Shown piece by piece: positions 18,895 through 27,193 of a DNA stretch of 64,000 nucleotides (position 1 is its first letter; every line of letters begins with the position of its first letter). The notes below the pieces were generated by a model. The model was given only the letters and a program-made list of their open reading frames with translations, did no database searches and was not told the DNA's origin. The stretch lies in the NCBI RefSeq assembly GCF_028288225.1, contig NZ_JAQBOC010000054.1, forward strand, positions 1 to 64,000, read 5' to 3'. A program made the position numbers and the translations under genes. The DNA comes from Mucilaginibacter sp. Lineage in GTDB: Bacteria > Bacteroidota > Bacteroidia > Sphingobacteriales > Sphingobacteriaceae.

Positions 18895-18926
18895 AGTACC
18901 TTACCATACAGGATAAGGCACTTTAC
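18891..18926. terminator. Bidirectional hairpin between small frame and RRM gene
   Basis: Stem GTAAAGTACCTTA / TAAGGCACTTTAC (one mismatch) with a ~10-base loop. It lies 12 bp past the RRM gene's stop on the minus strand and overlaps the stop of the small plus-strand frame. Confidence 0.65.
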
Positions 18927-18937
18927 TTATATTTTAG

Positions 18938-19336
18938 TTACCAACGGCTTCCACCGCCGCCACCGCCACGGTTGTTATCCCTTGAGTAGCCGCCACCGCC
19001 GCCACCACCACGGTTACCGCCGCCGCCGCCATAGCCACCGCCGCCACCGCGGCTGCCGCCATAACCACCGCCGCCGCTTCTGCGATCATTCGGTTTCTTT
19101 TCTTCTGCCTGGCTTACCGCAATTGATCTGCCTTTAACATCAGCGCCGTTTAATCCGGTGATCGCTTTTTGAGCGGCCTCATCGTCTGGCATTTCTACAA
19201 AGCCGAAACCCTTGCTTCTGCCGGTTTCCCTGTCACTAATTAATTTTACGGTGCTTACTTCACCATAGGCTTCGAAAAGCTCTCTTAAATCGGCTTCCTC
19301 TAATGAGAAAGGAAGACTTCCTACGAATATGTTCAT
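18938..19336 (-). CDS. RNA-binding protein with RRM and Gly-rich (RGG) tail
   Basis: 132 residues from the ATG at 19336 (MNIFVGSLPF); an in-frame TTG precedes it. Residues 1-80 form one RNA-recognition motif with RNP2 (NIFVGSL) and RNP1 (KGFGFVEM). The rest is a low-complexity Gly/Arg/Tyr tail (GGYGGSRGGGGGYGGGGG). Proteins of this type bind single-stranded RNA and are often cold-induced in cyanobacteria and Bacteroidota. The leader carries a perfect extended Shine-Dalgarno sequence far upstream of the start (see 19375-19384), which may be regulatory. Confidence 0.92.
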   Translation of the reverse strand: MNIFVGSLPFSLEEADLRELFEAYGEVSTVKLISDRETGRSKGFGFVEMPDDEAAQKAITGLNGADVKGRSIAVSQAEEKKPNDRRSGGGGYGGSRGGGGGYGGGGGNRGGGGGGGYSRDNNRGGGGGGSRW

Positions 19337-19374
19337 CAAAATTTAATTTATTACGGGCAAGTCTACTTTTTTGC

Positions 19375-19384
19375 TCACCTCCTT
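19375..19384 (-). promoter_or_regulatory. Perfect anti-SD complement in the RRM leader, 38 nt before the start
   Basis: The minus strand reads AAGGAGGTGA, fully complementary to the conserved 16S rRNA 3' tail. It is too far from the ATG at 19336 for ordinary use. Strong SD sites are unusual in Bacteroidota, so this is more likely a regulatory or stand-by site than a simple ribosome site. Confidence 0.5.
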
Positions 19385-19394
19385 ATTATAACAT

Positions 19395-19402
19395 CAAATA
19401 TA
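19395..19402 (-). promoter_or_regulatory. Candidate -7 box of RRM gene promoter
   Basis: The minus strand reads TATATTTG, a full match to the Bacteroidota TAnnTTTG -7 element. A TTG lies about 24 bases further upstream, which is longer than the usual spacing. It would give a leader of about 50 nt that includes the SD-like site. Confidence 0.45.
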
Positions 19403-19466
19403 GTAATAGATATTTTATACTTAATGCAACTATTTACAAATACACGCAAGATATTTTAAAAAAATA

Positions 19467-19919
19467 TTAAATAACCTGTTTTATGTGATATATTTTGTCG
19501 TTCAACTTAAACTCAGCCCCTGCTTTTTGCCCCAAAAGCTTAAAGCCAATTGGCGATGCAGGCGATATGGCAAAGTAATTTTCGCCATTAACAGTTAATA
19601 CCCCGGCACTTACAGCAATATAAAAGTTGCCGTTGCTAGTTAAAACCACGCTCCCGTTTTCGGCTTTATCTGCAACAATATTGGGGTTTATTTTGTTTAA
19701 GGCAACCTTTAATTTATTTGCTTCATTTAATTGCACCATGTTGCGGTCGGTTTCCTGCTGCATCATGGCTCGCCCTGTTTCGTATTTATCGCCGGCGCTG
19801 CTCTTGGTATCATCATTTGATGCCTTTTGCGCTTCGTTTATGGCCAGCTGCGCAGCTTCCATACGTTTTTGTACATAATTAAGGCATTGGCTATATAATT
19901 CCTTTTTAAGATCGCTCAT
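19467..19919 (-). CDS. GreA/GreB C-terminal-like protein
   Basis: 150 residues. The N-terminal 80 are a predicted coiled coil (YVQKRMEAAQLAINEAQKAS...GRAMMQQETDRNMVQLNEAN). The C-terminal half resembles the FKBP-like C-terminal domain of transcript cleavage factors GreA/GreB (ISPASPIGFKLLGQKAGAEF). Full GreA proteins are about 158 residues, so the size fits a Gre-like RNA-polymerase secondary-channel factor. The acidic tip residues typical of GreA were not confirmed. Similar Bacteroidota proteins are sometimes mislabelled as 3-oxoacyl-ACP synthase. No close same-strand partner. Confidence 0.65.
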   Translation of the reverse strand: MSDLKKELYSQCLNYVQKRMEAAQLAINEAQKASNDDTKSSAGDKYETGRAMMQQETDRNMVQLNEANKLKVALNKINPNIVADKAENGSVVLTSNGNFYIAVSAGVLTVNGENYFAISPASPIGFKLLGQKAGAEFKLNDKIYHIKQVI

Positions 19920-20089
19920 GTTTGTTGATGTCCGAAAGTCCGGAAGTCGGAAAGTCCGAAAGATAGGGTTTTAGACTGGAAAGTTGGGAAAGTCAGTAAA
20001 GATGGAAAGAAAAAGCTTTGATGATTTTATAAATTTCTAAAAATTACAGAAGCTCACCGGATAGCATCTTTCGGACTTCTTCAAAAAAC

Positions 20090-20124
20090 GAAAACCCCCT
20101 TGCACTCGCTGCTTGGGGGTTTTC
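20090..20124. terminator. Strong G/C hairpin flanked by A/T runs
   Basis: Stem GAAAACCCCC / GGGGGTTTTC with a 15-base loop, a textbook bidirectional terminator shape. No gene ends close to it on the plus strand. On the minus strand it lies about 445 bp past the esterase gene, so it may end a long read-through transcript or be an attenuator. Confidence 0.65.
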
Positions 20125-20433
20125 AACCTAAACCTTATCACAATTATAAATGCGAGAATGCATTTATATTACACTACTAACGCAATAATTCATCTGATGT
20201 TTTATCAAATTAAAAAAACTTACCATTTTATGATAATTCATTTTTTCTTCATTTAGCTGCTATAATTTTATCTACATACAGGCTGTAAAAACAGCCTTAT
20301 ATCCCCCTGATTAAAAAACAACTCCATTGAGCGAAAAAATTTATTGTTTGCCAAAACAATAGAATTTTTATTTTGTTGTAGCCTTTACTAAAAAAAATCG
20401 TACTGGTTAATGTTAGGATTAATACAAAAAGCC

Positions 20434-20538
20434 ATGAGGAAAACATACAAAAAAACCAAACTAAACGATTATACAACTACTCTGCTGCTGTTATCGCTTT
20501 TAATAGCAGTAATGGGCATTTTTATAATACTTCATTAA
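20434..20538 (+). CDS. Candidate single-pass membrane micro-protein, 34 aa
   Basis: The frame starts ATG at 20434 with a basic N-terminus (MRKTYKKTKLNDYTT). One hydrophobic helix follows (TLLLLSLLIAVMGIFIILH), with TAA at 20536-20538. A positive-inside, one-helix layout is typical of real membrane micro-proteins and unlikely for random sequence, but no homologue is recalled. It faces the esterase gene across 31 bp. Confidence 0.45.
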   Translation: MRKTYKKTKLNDYTTTLLLLSLLIAVMGIFIILH

Positions 20539-20569
20539 ATATTCTTAAAAGGAGAATCAATTTTTCCGC

Positions 20570-21409
20570 TTATAGATAAGTGGCAAAAAACTTTAGCGAC
20601 TGGACAATGTGCTTTGCCCAATATGTCCACTCATGGCCGCCGGGGTTTTCTTCGAATAAATGCGGGATACCTTCTTTATCCATTTTTTTGTGAAGGCTGC
20701 GATTATAATTTATAAGCAGGTCGCTGGTGCCGCAGTCAAAGCGTATAGGGGGTAACTGTTTACGGTAATGTAAAAAAGTTTCAAATACATCCTCGTCAAT
20801 TATGTTGTCCTGAGCATAATGTTTTAACGACTCTTCGGCAAAGAACTTTATTTGCGGTAAGCTGGTTATTGACGAGTGGCCCGATATGGCCCTGAATTTA
20901 TGACCATATTTAGCGCCTATGCGCAATGCGCCAAAGCCGCCCATTGACATCCCCGAAATAAACAGCGGCGATTGTTTGTTTACGCCTTTTATACATTCGG
21001 CCAGGGCATCGGGCACGTCTTCGGCTATCCACTTTTCAAAATTATAATTATCAATTGGCAAAAAAGCCGAACCATCACCCCACATCCCGTCTGACGGCAT
21101 AGCGATAACCATTGGGGGCAGCTCACCTTTTTCAATAAGCTCATGTACTTTTAAATGCACGCCCGAACTGTAGGGCCAGCTCCAGGCGCTGCCATAAACG
21201 CCATGTAAAAGTATCACTACGGGTAAACTATCGGTACATACTGCACCTGGCGGAGCATAAACACAAATATCGCCCCTGCCTTTAAGATTTGGGGTTTTTA
21301 CAGTTATAAAACGAAGGTTATTACTTTCAAACGAAGGATTTGATATTTCTAAAGACTTAAATCTTGGCATAGGTACAATCGGTTCCGGCCTGATCCTGAA
21401 TTTGATCAT
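20570..21409 (-). CDS. Alpha/beta-hydrolase, esterase D / feruloyl-esterase-like
   Basis: About 279 residues from the ATG at 21409 (MIKFRIRPEPIV). A longer frame reaching 21511 begins with an unconvincing extension, and another ATG lies at 21370. The fold markers are DICVYAPPGA, VVILLHGVYGSAWSW, the nucleophile elbow GMSMGGFGAL and the C-terminal GGHEWTYWAKH that carries the catalytic His. An Asp in RFDCGTSDLL could be the third triad member. This matches the putative esterase (esterase D/S-formylglutathione hydrolase/feruloyl esterase) family. No signal peptide is evident with the chosen start, suggesting a cytoplasmic enzyme. Upstream on the other strand lies a GH13 amylase gene, divergently oriented. 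Confidence 0.85.
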   Translation of the reverse strand: MIKFRIRPEPIVPMPRFKSLEISNPSFESNNLRFITVKTPNLKGRGDICVYAPPGAVCTDSLPVVILLHGVYGSAWSWPYSSGVHLKVHELIEKGELPPMVIAMPSDGMWGDGSAFLPIDNYNFEKWIAEDVPDALAECIKGVNKQSPLFISGMSMGGFGALRIGAKYGHKFRAISGHSSITSLPQIKFFAEESLKHYAQDNIIDEDVFETFLHYRKQLPPIRFDCGTSDLLINYNRSLHKKMDKEGIPHLFEENPGGHEWTYWAKHIVQSLKFFATYL

Positions 21410-21750
21410 TAAATGTATTGTAAAAGTTATTTTTAACGTATCTGTAAAGTGAGTTTTTAATGTATAATAACGTATGGTTTTAATAAAGTGCTGCAATTGT
21501 TGAGAGGCCAATAGGCAGACTTTATGCGTAAGCAGTATTTAAATTATGCAAATTAACTTACAATTCTCCGTTTAAAAAACGTGAATATTAGCTATTTACT
21601 GGTGAATATTACCCATAGTTGCAATATTCCGGTAAATTAATTGCTATAATGGCAATTTTTTAAGGATAAAATTTGCCATTATTATATTAAGTTCTGCATT
21701 GTTTCTTTTTTAAATGATATATACTTTCAGCCTGCCAATTAAATACTTAA

Positions 21751-23322
21751 ATGAAAATTAAATCAGTAATAATTAACATGCTGTTATGCATTTTAACATA
21801 CAGCAACAGCATCGCTTATCAGCATAAACAAACAGGGTCCCCGCAAGAGATCATCTATCACATTTTTCAGCGGAGCTTTTATGACAGTAACGGCGATCTG
21901 CACGGCGATTTAAACGGCATAAGGCTAAAGCTTGACTACCTGCAAAAACTGGGCGTTACCGCTGTATTGCTTACCCCGCTGTACGAATCTGTTTTTTATC
22001 ATAACTATTTCTCAAGCGATTTTAAAAAAATAGACCCTAAATATGGTACACTAAACGACTATTTAAGCCTTATAAAAGAGCTGCACCACCGGGGCCTGAA
22101 GTTTTATATGGATATGGAAACCCAGTATGTTACCGATGACCATGTATGGTGGAAGGACGGGCTAAATAACCTGAACTCGCCTTATAGCGATTTTATTATT
22201 TATGATGATAAGGCGCATGCAAAACCCACCGCTATTGTGTATAACCTTGAAGGATTAAAGGGCTATGATGATGTTTACCGTAAAATAACCACTGTTAATT
22301 TAAACAGTCCAAAAGTACTTGAGTACAATTACCAGCTTTTTAAATACTGGATGGATCCAAATGGCGATGGTAAGTTTGATGATGGTGTTGATGGCTTCAG
22401 ACTTGACCATATGATGGATGACCTTGATGGCAAGCACCTGATGCCGCACCTGTTTGATACCTTTTGGAACCCTTTATTGAGCAAATTAAGGCAGGTAAAC
22501 CCAAAGGTAAACATAGTTGCCGAACAGGCGCAATGGCTGTCATTAGGGTTAGATTACCTGCAGCATGGCGGGGTTGACAGGGTTTTTGCTTTCAGGCTTG
22601 CATATTCTATCAGGGCATTTAATAAAAAGATGCTAACCGAAAATGCCGACTCGACCTTTTTGGCTACTCCTGCCGATAAGCAACAGATAGTATTTATTGA
22701 GAACCATGATACTCCACGGTTTAGTTATGGTGTAAAAGGCGATGTTGCTAAGCTAAAGGCAGGTGCTGCCTTAAACTTGCTGATCGGTGGCGTGCCGTCT
22801 ATTTATTACGGGCAGGAACTCGGGATGACAGGTACCAGCGCAGCCTTTGGCGCTACCGATGCTAATGAGATTCCCAACCGCGAAGCATTTGAATGGTATA
22901 AAAGTGACCAGGGTAAAGGCATGGCCTATTGGTACAAACAAACAGGCCCGCATAAGGACACCTTTACTAATGATAAACCAAACGATGGTGTATCGCTTGA
23001 AGAAGAGCAGAATGACCCAAACTCGCTTTGGAACTTTTACAGGCAAATGATAGCCATCCGCAAAGCAAACCCGGTAATATCACAAGGAACTTATAAAACA
23101 TTGCAAAATGATAACGGCCAGGTATTTAGTTTTACCCGTTACGATGGCAACAAGCAGGTTATAGTGGCTGTAAATCTTTCGGATAAACCGGTTAATGCAA
23201 ATATTGCCCGCGGTAATAACAGTAGCTTAAAGGTGCTGTATGGCACAGCTAAACCTGCCATAAATGGCAATTCAGTGGCGGTAAATTTGCCACCTTTTGG
23301 GGTTGTGGTTTGGGGGATGTAG
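21751..23322 (+). CDS. Alpha-amylase family glycoside hydrolase (GH13), exported
   Basis: 523 residues with an N-terminal signal segment (IIINMLLCILTYSNSIAY). GH13 conserved regions are visible. GVTAVLLTPLYESVFYHNYF is in the early barrel. GFRLDHMMDD near residue 215 holds the nucleophile Asp. NIVAEQAQW near 257 holds the acid/base Glu, and FIENHDTPRF near 318 the transition-state Asp. The C-terminus forms the usual all-beta domain (QVFSFTRYDGNKQVIVAVNL). It cleaves alpha-glucosidic bonds in starch- or maltodextrin-like substrates, probably in the periplasm. It is not embedded in a SusCD locus here. Confidence 0.93.
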   Translation: MKIKSVIINMLLCILTYSNSIAYQHKQTGSPQEIIYHIFQRSFYDSNGDLHGDLNGIRLKLDYLQKLGVTAVLLTPLYESVFYHNYFSSDFKKIDPKYGTLNDYLSLIKELHHRGLKFYMDMETQYVTDDHVWWKDGLNNLNSPYSDFIIYDDKAHAKPTAIVYNLEGLKGYDDVYRKITTVNLNSPKVLEYNYQLFKYWMDPNGDGKFDDGVDGFRLDHMMDDLDGKHLMPHLFDTFWNPLLSKLRQVNPKVNIVAEQAQWLSLGLDYLQHGGVDRVFAFRLAYSIRAFNKKMLTENADSTFLATPADKQQIVFIENHDTPRFSYGVKGDVAKLKAGAALNLLIGGVPSIYYGQELGMTGTSAAFGATDANEIPNREAFEWYKSDQGKGMAYWYKQTGPHKDTFTNDKPNDGVSLEEEQNDPNSLWNFYRQMIAIRKANPVISQGTYKTLQNDNGQVFSFTRYDGNKQVIVAVNLSDKPVNANIARGNNSSLKVLYGTAKPAINGNSVAVNLPPFGVVVWGM

Positions 23323-23414
23323 GTGTGCTGTGTGTTGTCTTGTCATCATTTCCCTTTATAAAAGCCATGCCTGTATCCTGTTAAGCATAGGAAGGTGCTA
23401 TGATATTTGTGAAT

Positions 23415-23523
23415 GCAAGAAATCAAGAGTCAAGAATAAATAAGTTACCGAGAAGCCAACACGCAAGTCATATTTGACCAGCATATCTTTTTTTATCCTG
23501 ATTCTTGACTCTTGATTTCTTGC
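23415..23523. terminator. Perfect 23-bp inverted repeat at convergent junction
   Basis: Arms 23415-23437 and 23501-23523 are perfect inverted complements (core AAATCAAGAGTCAAGAAT). They are separated by 63 bases and lie between the convergent amylase (ends 23322) and AraC (ends 23534) genes. Related words recur at 25378-25448. Probably a bidirectional terminator derived from a dispersed repeat. Confidence 0.7.
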
Positions 23524-23533
23524 TTCTCTCTTC

Positions 23534-24430
23534 TCAAGCCACCATATTATCAACAGCCTCGTCAAAGCTGCGCATAAACTTTTTGCGGTAATTAAGCGGA
23601 CTCAAGTGCATTTTCACTTTAAACATTTTGTAAAAGTGTGATACATCGCCAAAACCGCTTTCAAATGCAATTTCCGATATGGGCTTATCCGTTTGTACCA
23701 ACTGTTGTATGGCATAATTAAGGCGGTACTCAATTATGGTCTCCATAAAAGTTTTGCGGGTTATTTTTTTAAAGTATTTGCAAAAGGCGTTGGTGGTCAT
23801 GTTGGCAATCCCGGCTGCCCTTTCAAGCGAAACCTGCTGTCTGAAATTTTCAACCAGGTAGGCAAACACCGGGTTTATGCGTTCCTGCTCGGCAAGCGAA
23901 CGCTCGGCAATTACATGGTTCTGATCAAGCAGGGAATATTCTGAAGATTGGGCCAGTCGCTGTAATGCTTCAAGCAGGCCCATCAGCATCCTGAAACTAT
24001 TCTCTTCCCCGCTTAATGCCAGCAGGCTTTGATTAACAATTTTTTGTGTATCGCCATTAAAGCTCATACCGCTCGCGCTTTTTTGAAAAAGGCGTTTTAT
24101 GTGCTGTAATTCGTTCTTATTAAAAAAGTCGTCGCCCAAAAAAGCACCATCAAACTGTATCACTATGGCACTTGCCCCTGTTTGCGTTTCCTTGCCTGGC
24201 TCAAGTTTCCAGCAATGCGGCAGGTTGGGGCCAATAAGTACGAGGTCGCCACTGGAAAAATCATGCATATGGCTGCCTACATATCTTTTACCTTTGCCCT
24301 CTAAAATATAGGTAAGCTCATATTCTGCATGAAAATGATAAGGCGCATCAAAGGCAGAATTGTCAAACTTGCGGAACAAAAACGACAGGCCATTTATGGG
24401 CTGCAGGATCTCATACGAGGCCTTTATCAT
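23534..24430 (-). CDS. AraC-family transcriptional regulator with cupin sensor domain
   Basis: 298 residues. The N-terminal part (about 20-100) is a cupin-like ligand-binding domain (YHFHAEYELTYILEGKGKRYVG, GDLVLIGPNLPHCW). The C-terminal 100 residues hold the two AraC helix-turn-helix motifs (LERAAGIANMTTNAFCKYFK; ISEIAFESGFGDVSHFYKMF). This architecture is typical of sugar-responsive activators. It is divergent from the PhyH dioxygenase gene (start-to-start about 120 bp), the likely target, and convergent with the amylase. Confidence 0.92.
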   Translation of the reverse strand: MIKASYEILQPINGLSFLFRKFDNSAFDAPYHFHAEYELTYILEGKGKRYVGSHMHDFSSGDLVLIGPNLPHCWKLEPGKETQTGASAIVIQFDGAFLGDDFFNKNELQHIKRLFQKSASGMSFNGDTQKIVNQSLLALSGEENSFRMLMGLLEALQRLAQSSEYSLLDQNHVIAERSLAEQERINPVFAYLVENFRQQVSLERAAGIANMTTNAFCKYFKKITRKTFMETIIEYRLNYAIQQLVQTDKPISEIAFESGFGDVSHFYKMFKVKMHLSPLNYRKKFMRSFDEAVDNMVA

Positions 24431-24527
24431 AGTATATTTTAATAATATTTTATGCTATGCTAAATATAAGGATAAAATAATCCATAAATAAACCATTTAA
24501 GACATTTTTTTTTGAAGGAAGTATAAT

Positions 24528-24535
24528 TTACTTTG
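24528..24535 (+). promoter_or_regulatory. Candidate -7 box upstream of PhyH gene
   Basis: TTACTTTG, 7 of 8 matches to TAnnTTTG, 18 bases before the ATG at 24554. No clear -33 element was seen. Confidence 0.3.
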
Positions 24536-24553
24536 GTATAAACCAAATAGACC

Positions 24554-25369
24554 ATGAGTAAACCGACTTTGCCCCTGCTGGATGATTTTATAAAAACTCC
24601 ACAGCATAACATTGATGAGTTCCAGGAAAAAGGGCACACTCTTGTTAATGGTGTACTTACACCTGATGAAATTGATATTTACCGGCCTGTAATTGTTGGC
24701 GCTGCTGACAGATATAACACCGAAAAGCGTAAGCTGGAAGACAGGGACACCTATGGCAAGGCTTTTTTGCAGATAATGAACCTGTGGCAAAGTGATGAGG
24801 ATGCCCGTAAGTTTGTACTGGCAAAACGCATGGCAAAAATAGCTGCAGATCTGATGGGGGTTAAAAATGTGCGTTTATATCATGATCAGGCTTTATTTAA
24901 AGAACCCGGTGGCGGCCCTACCCCATGGCACCAGGACCAATACTACTGGCCCATTGACACCTTTAATACCATAACTATGTGGATGCCGTTGGTTGATATT
25001 GATGTGGATATGGGAATGCTTACCTTTGCATCCGGCTCATATACCAATGGATCGATATTTAATTTTGAGATCTCGGATGAGTCAGAAAGTGCCTTTGCCG
25101 ATTATGTTAAGAAACATGAGTTCCCGATAAGCCGTGCAAAAACGATGAAGGCCGGTGATGCTACCTGGCACCGTGGCTTTACCATGCACCATGCCAATGG
25201 CAATAATTCAGACAAGCGCCGCGAGGTAATGACCGTTATTTATATTGCCGATGGCGCCCGTGTTACGCCTTATAAAAACAACTGGCAAAAAAATGATCAT
25301 GAAAAATGGCTGATGGGTGTACCAATTGGCTCTGAGATAGATTCGGAACTAAACCCGAAGCTACTGTAG
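24554..25369 (+). CDS. Phytanoyl-CoA dioxygenase (PhyH) family protein
   Basis: 271 residues. Fe(II)/2-oxoglutarate oxygenase of the PhyH family: the HxD of the 2-His-1-carboxylate facial triad is in TPWHQDQYYWPI (about 125-127). The distal His and the 2-oxoglutarate-binding Arg are in the DATWHRGFTMHHANGNNSDK segment (about 203-222). Such enzymes hydroxylate small molecules or lipids; the substrate is not deducible. Divergent from the AraC regulator and probably controlled by it. The same pair (AraC + PhyH) suggests a small catabolic switch, which is inference. Confidence 0.9.
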   Translation: MSKPTLPLLDDFIKTPQHNIDEFQEKGHTLVNGVLTPDEIDIYRPVIVGAADRYNTEKRKLEDRDTYGKAFLQIMNLWQSDEDARKFVLAKRMAKIAADLMGVKNVRLYHDQALFKEPGGGPTPWHQDQYYWPIDTFNTITMWMPLVDIDVDMGMLTFASGSYTNGSIFNFEISDESESAFADYVKKHEFPISRAKTMKAGDATWHRGFTMHHANGNNSDKRREVMTVIYIADGARVTPYKNNWQKNDHEKWLMGVPIGSEIDSELNPKLL

Positions 25370-25377
25370 GGGAAAAA

Positions 25378-25448
25378 AGAATCAAGAAGCAAGAAAGTAA
25401 GAGTCAGGATTTTTTTGTCTTGATTCTTATTTTCTTGATTCCTGACTC
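25378..25448. terminator. Nested inverted repeats at convergent junction
   Basis: AAGAATCAAGA (25378-25388) pairs with TCTTGATTCTT (25419-25429), and GAGTCAGGA (25401-25409) pairs with TCCTGACTC (25440-25448). They lie between the convergent PhyH and DUF3943 genes. The words resemble those at 23415-23523. Confidence 0.55.
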
Positions 25449-25456
25449 TCCCCCTC

Positions 25457-27061
25457 CTAATTATAGCGCCCTTTACGCTGCGGGTCTTCAAGAAACCACG
25501 ACACAAATATTTTCTGTTCTGTTCTTACTGAGTGGATCCCTGGCAAGGCTTTCAGATATCGGTCGTCATAATATATAAAATGTTCAAAGCCTAAGCTTAC
25601 GTTCTCAAATAGCCGAAAAGTTACACGCGGTTTTAAGATACTTACATTGTTATTACCTGCTGCACCAACATAAGTATGCAGCAAAAAGTAATAGTATACA
25701 AATGATGCACTTGCATACTTACCAAAGTTAATGGTGCTTTCAATTTTAGCTTCAAGTCCGTCATTATACGTATAGTCCCTTACCTGTGATGTATCCGGGC
25801 CAAACCTGGTGCTGTTACCCGCTAAAGGCACCAAAGCAAAATGGGCATTTGTGTACAGAACTACATCTTTACTTATAGGATATTTTGTAAATAGCCCACC
25901 CCCAAAGCCCAGCGCGCCTAACTCAAAAGTTTTATTATCCCAATAATCATCATACTGAAATGCGCCATACATTATCGAGAGTTTGCCGATATTAGTATTG
26001 TTGCCGACTAAAATTCCATAGCCTGTTAAATTATCCAGCACCTTCCTGCCCGAGCCAAAGCTTAATTCGGTGCGCAGCCTGAAAAAGTCAAAAGGTTTGC
26101 GGTAAATATCTTCAAAGGGGTTACCATAGTCAAGCTGAATATTTAGCAGCATATCGGTTGGGCCTGCTCCAAAAACCGTTTTGTCCTGATTTATTTTGTG
26201 TACCCCGGCAAATAAAGTAATATTAAGCGGTTCTTTCTGATAAACTTCTGTTGTGGTATGCCTGAAAGATTTCCCTTGTAATAAGCGGTTAAGGCCGCGT
26301 ACGGGATCAATTAAGCCAGCGGTAATTTCACGAAAAACCCGGTTCGCACCCCTTGTACGGTCATCAAGGATGTTTGAGCTAAGGCGATAAAACATTTCCC
26401 CTAAAAGCGCCCCGTTTAATGGTGTATTAATTAAATCGTTATAAGACGGGCGGGTTGTTTCTCCAAAATATTCCCAAATTAAGCTGCCGCCAACAGCAAA
26501 AGGAATTGACTGAAAGTAATTGTACCCCTGGGAGCGTGCTGCATTAAAATACATGGAACCGGTATACGGGTGACCAATAAAATTTATCCCAAACCTATCC
26601 GCATCCCATTCCCAGCCTTTATTAATGTTATTATTCCATACTGACGGACCTACGTGCGAAAAATCTTCGCCAAGGGCCCTGTCTAACACATTGGTAAATA
26701 CGTTTATGCCTAAAACTTCAACAGCAGGCTTCCAGATCGGGTACTTTTTGTTAAACTTTATATCATCATTTAAAAGGTCTCCATATTTATTCCGGAAAGT
26801 GGTGTCGATTAGTGGGTTCTTTTTAGGCTGGGTACCGGCTGAATCAGACAGCTGCTGTACCTTAACGGCTTTTATTTGTTTCAGTTGTTCTTCCGGAGTA
26901 CCCTTACCCGCTTTTATGGTATCAATCGGGGTTACTTTTTGGGCTACAACACTTGTGGTGAAGAGGCTTAACAAACATAAAATCTTTAAAGCTTTTATAA
27001 TTCTTAAGGTTCTAATAGAAAGGCCAGGTGTTCTAATAGATAATAGATAAGGTTTTTGCAT
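25457..27061 (-). CDS. DUF3943 domain-containing outer-membrane-type protein
   Basis: 534 residues. A long N-terminal region ends in a signal-type segment (LKILCLLSLFTTSVVAQ) around residues 26-41. It includes a doubled LSIRTPGLSIRTL from an 8-residue local duplication, so the true start may be internal. The body fits DUF3943 (WKPAVEVLGINVFTNVLDRA, GFEWDADRFGINFIGHPYTG-like GWEWDADRFGINFIGHPYTG). The C-terminal half alternates in the manner of a barrel (ASFVYYYFLLHTYVG, ENVSLGFEHFIYYDDRYLK). The function of the family is unknown. No operon partner nearby. Confidence 0.8.
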   Translation of the reverse strand: MQKPYLLSIRTPGLSIRTLRIIKALKILCLLSLFTTSVVAQKVTPIDTIKAGKGTPEEQLKQIKAVKVQQLSDSAGTQPKKNPLIDTTFRNKYGDLLNDDIKFNKKYPIWKPAVEVLGINVFTNVLDRALGEDFSHVGPSVWNNNINKGWEWDADRFGINFIGHPYTGSMYFNAARSQGYNYFQSIPFAVGGSLIWEYFGETTRPSYNDLINTPLNGALLGEMFYRLSSNILDDRTRGANRVFREITAGLIDPVRGLNRLLQGKSFRHTTTEVYQKEPLNITLFAGVHKINQDKTVFGAGPTDMLLNIQLDYGNPFEDIYRKPFDFFRLRTELSFGSGRKVLDNLTGYGILVGNNTNIGKLSIMYGAFQYDDYWDNKTFELGALGFGGGLFTKYPISKDVVLYTNAHFALVPLAGNSTRFGPDTSQVRDYTYNDGLEAKIESTINFGKYASASFVYYYFLLHTYVGAAGNNNVSILKPRVTFRLFENVSLGFEHFIYYDDRYLKALPGIHSVRTEQKIFVSWFLEDPQRKGRYN

Positions 27062-27193
27062 ACAATAACATATAAGTTAAAGTCATAACTATTAATATGT
27101 TAAAGTGTTTGATTAGGTTAATAATATATTAACCATTTTATTGATTTAAAACTTTGGGGAATAAAGAATAGAATAACTATCGGGGTCTGTGTC

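Larger units (their letters stand above)
18385..18937. other. Intergenic region with two small related reading frames
   Basis: About 550 bases between the DUF5009 and RRM genes. They contain two short plus-strand frames (18640-18735, 18784-18894), described separately, and a hairpin at 18891-18926. The left part (18425-18600) is AT-rich with no recognised feature. Confidence 0.5.
19920..20569. other. Intergenic region with repeats, a hairpin and a micro-ORF
   Basis: About 650 bases. 19928-19965 is a run of GGAAGTC/GAAAGTCCGAAAG words whose complement recurs at 20066-20079 (ATCTTTCGGACTTC), forming a 13-bp-arm inverted repeat. A strong hairpin lies at 20090-20124, and a 34-codon membrane micro-ORF at 20434-20538. 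The remainder is AT-rich without a recognisable feature. Confidence 0.55.
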
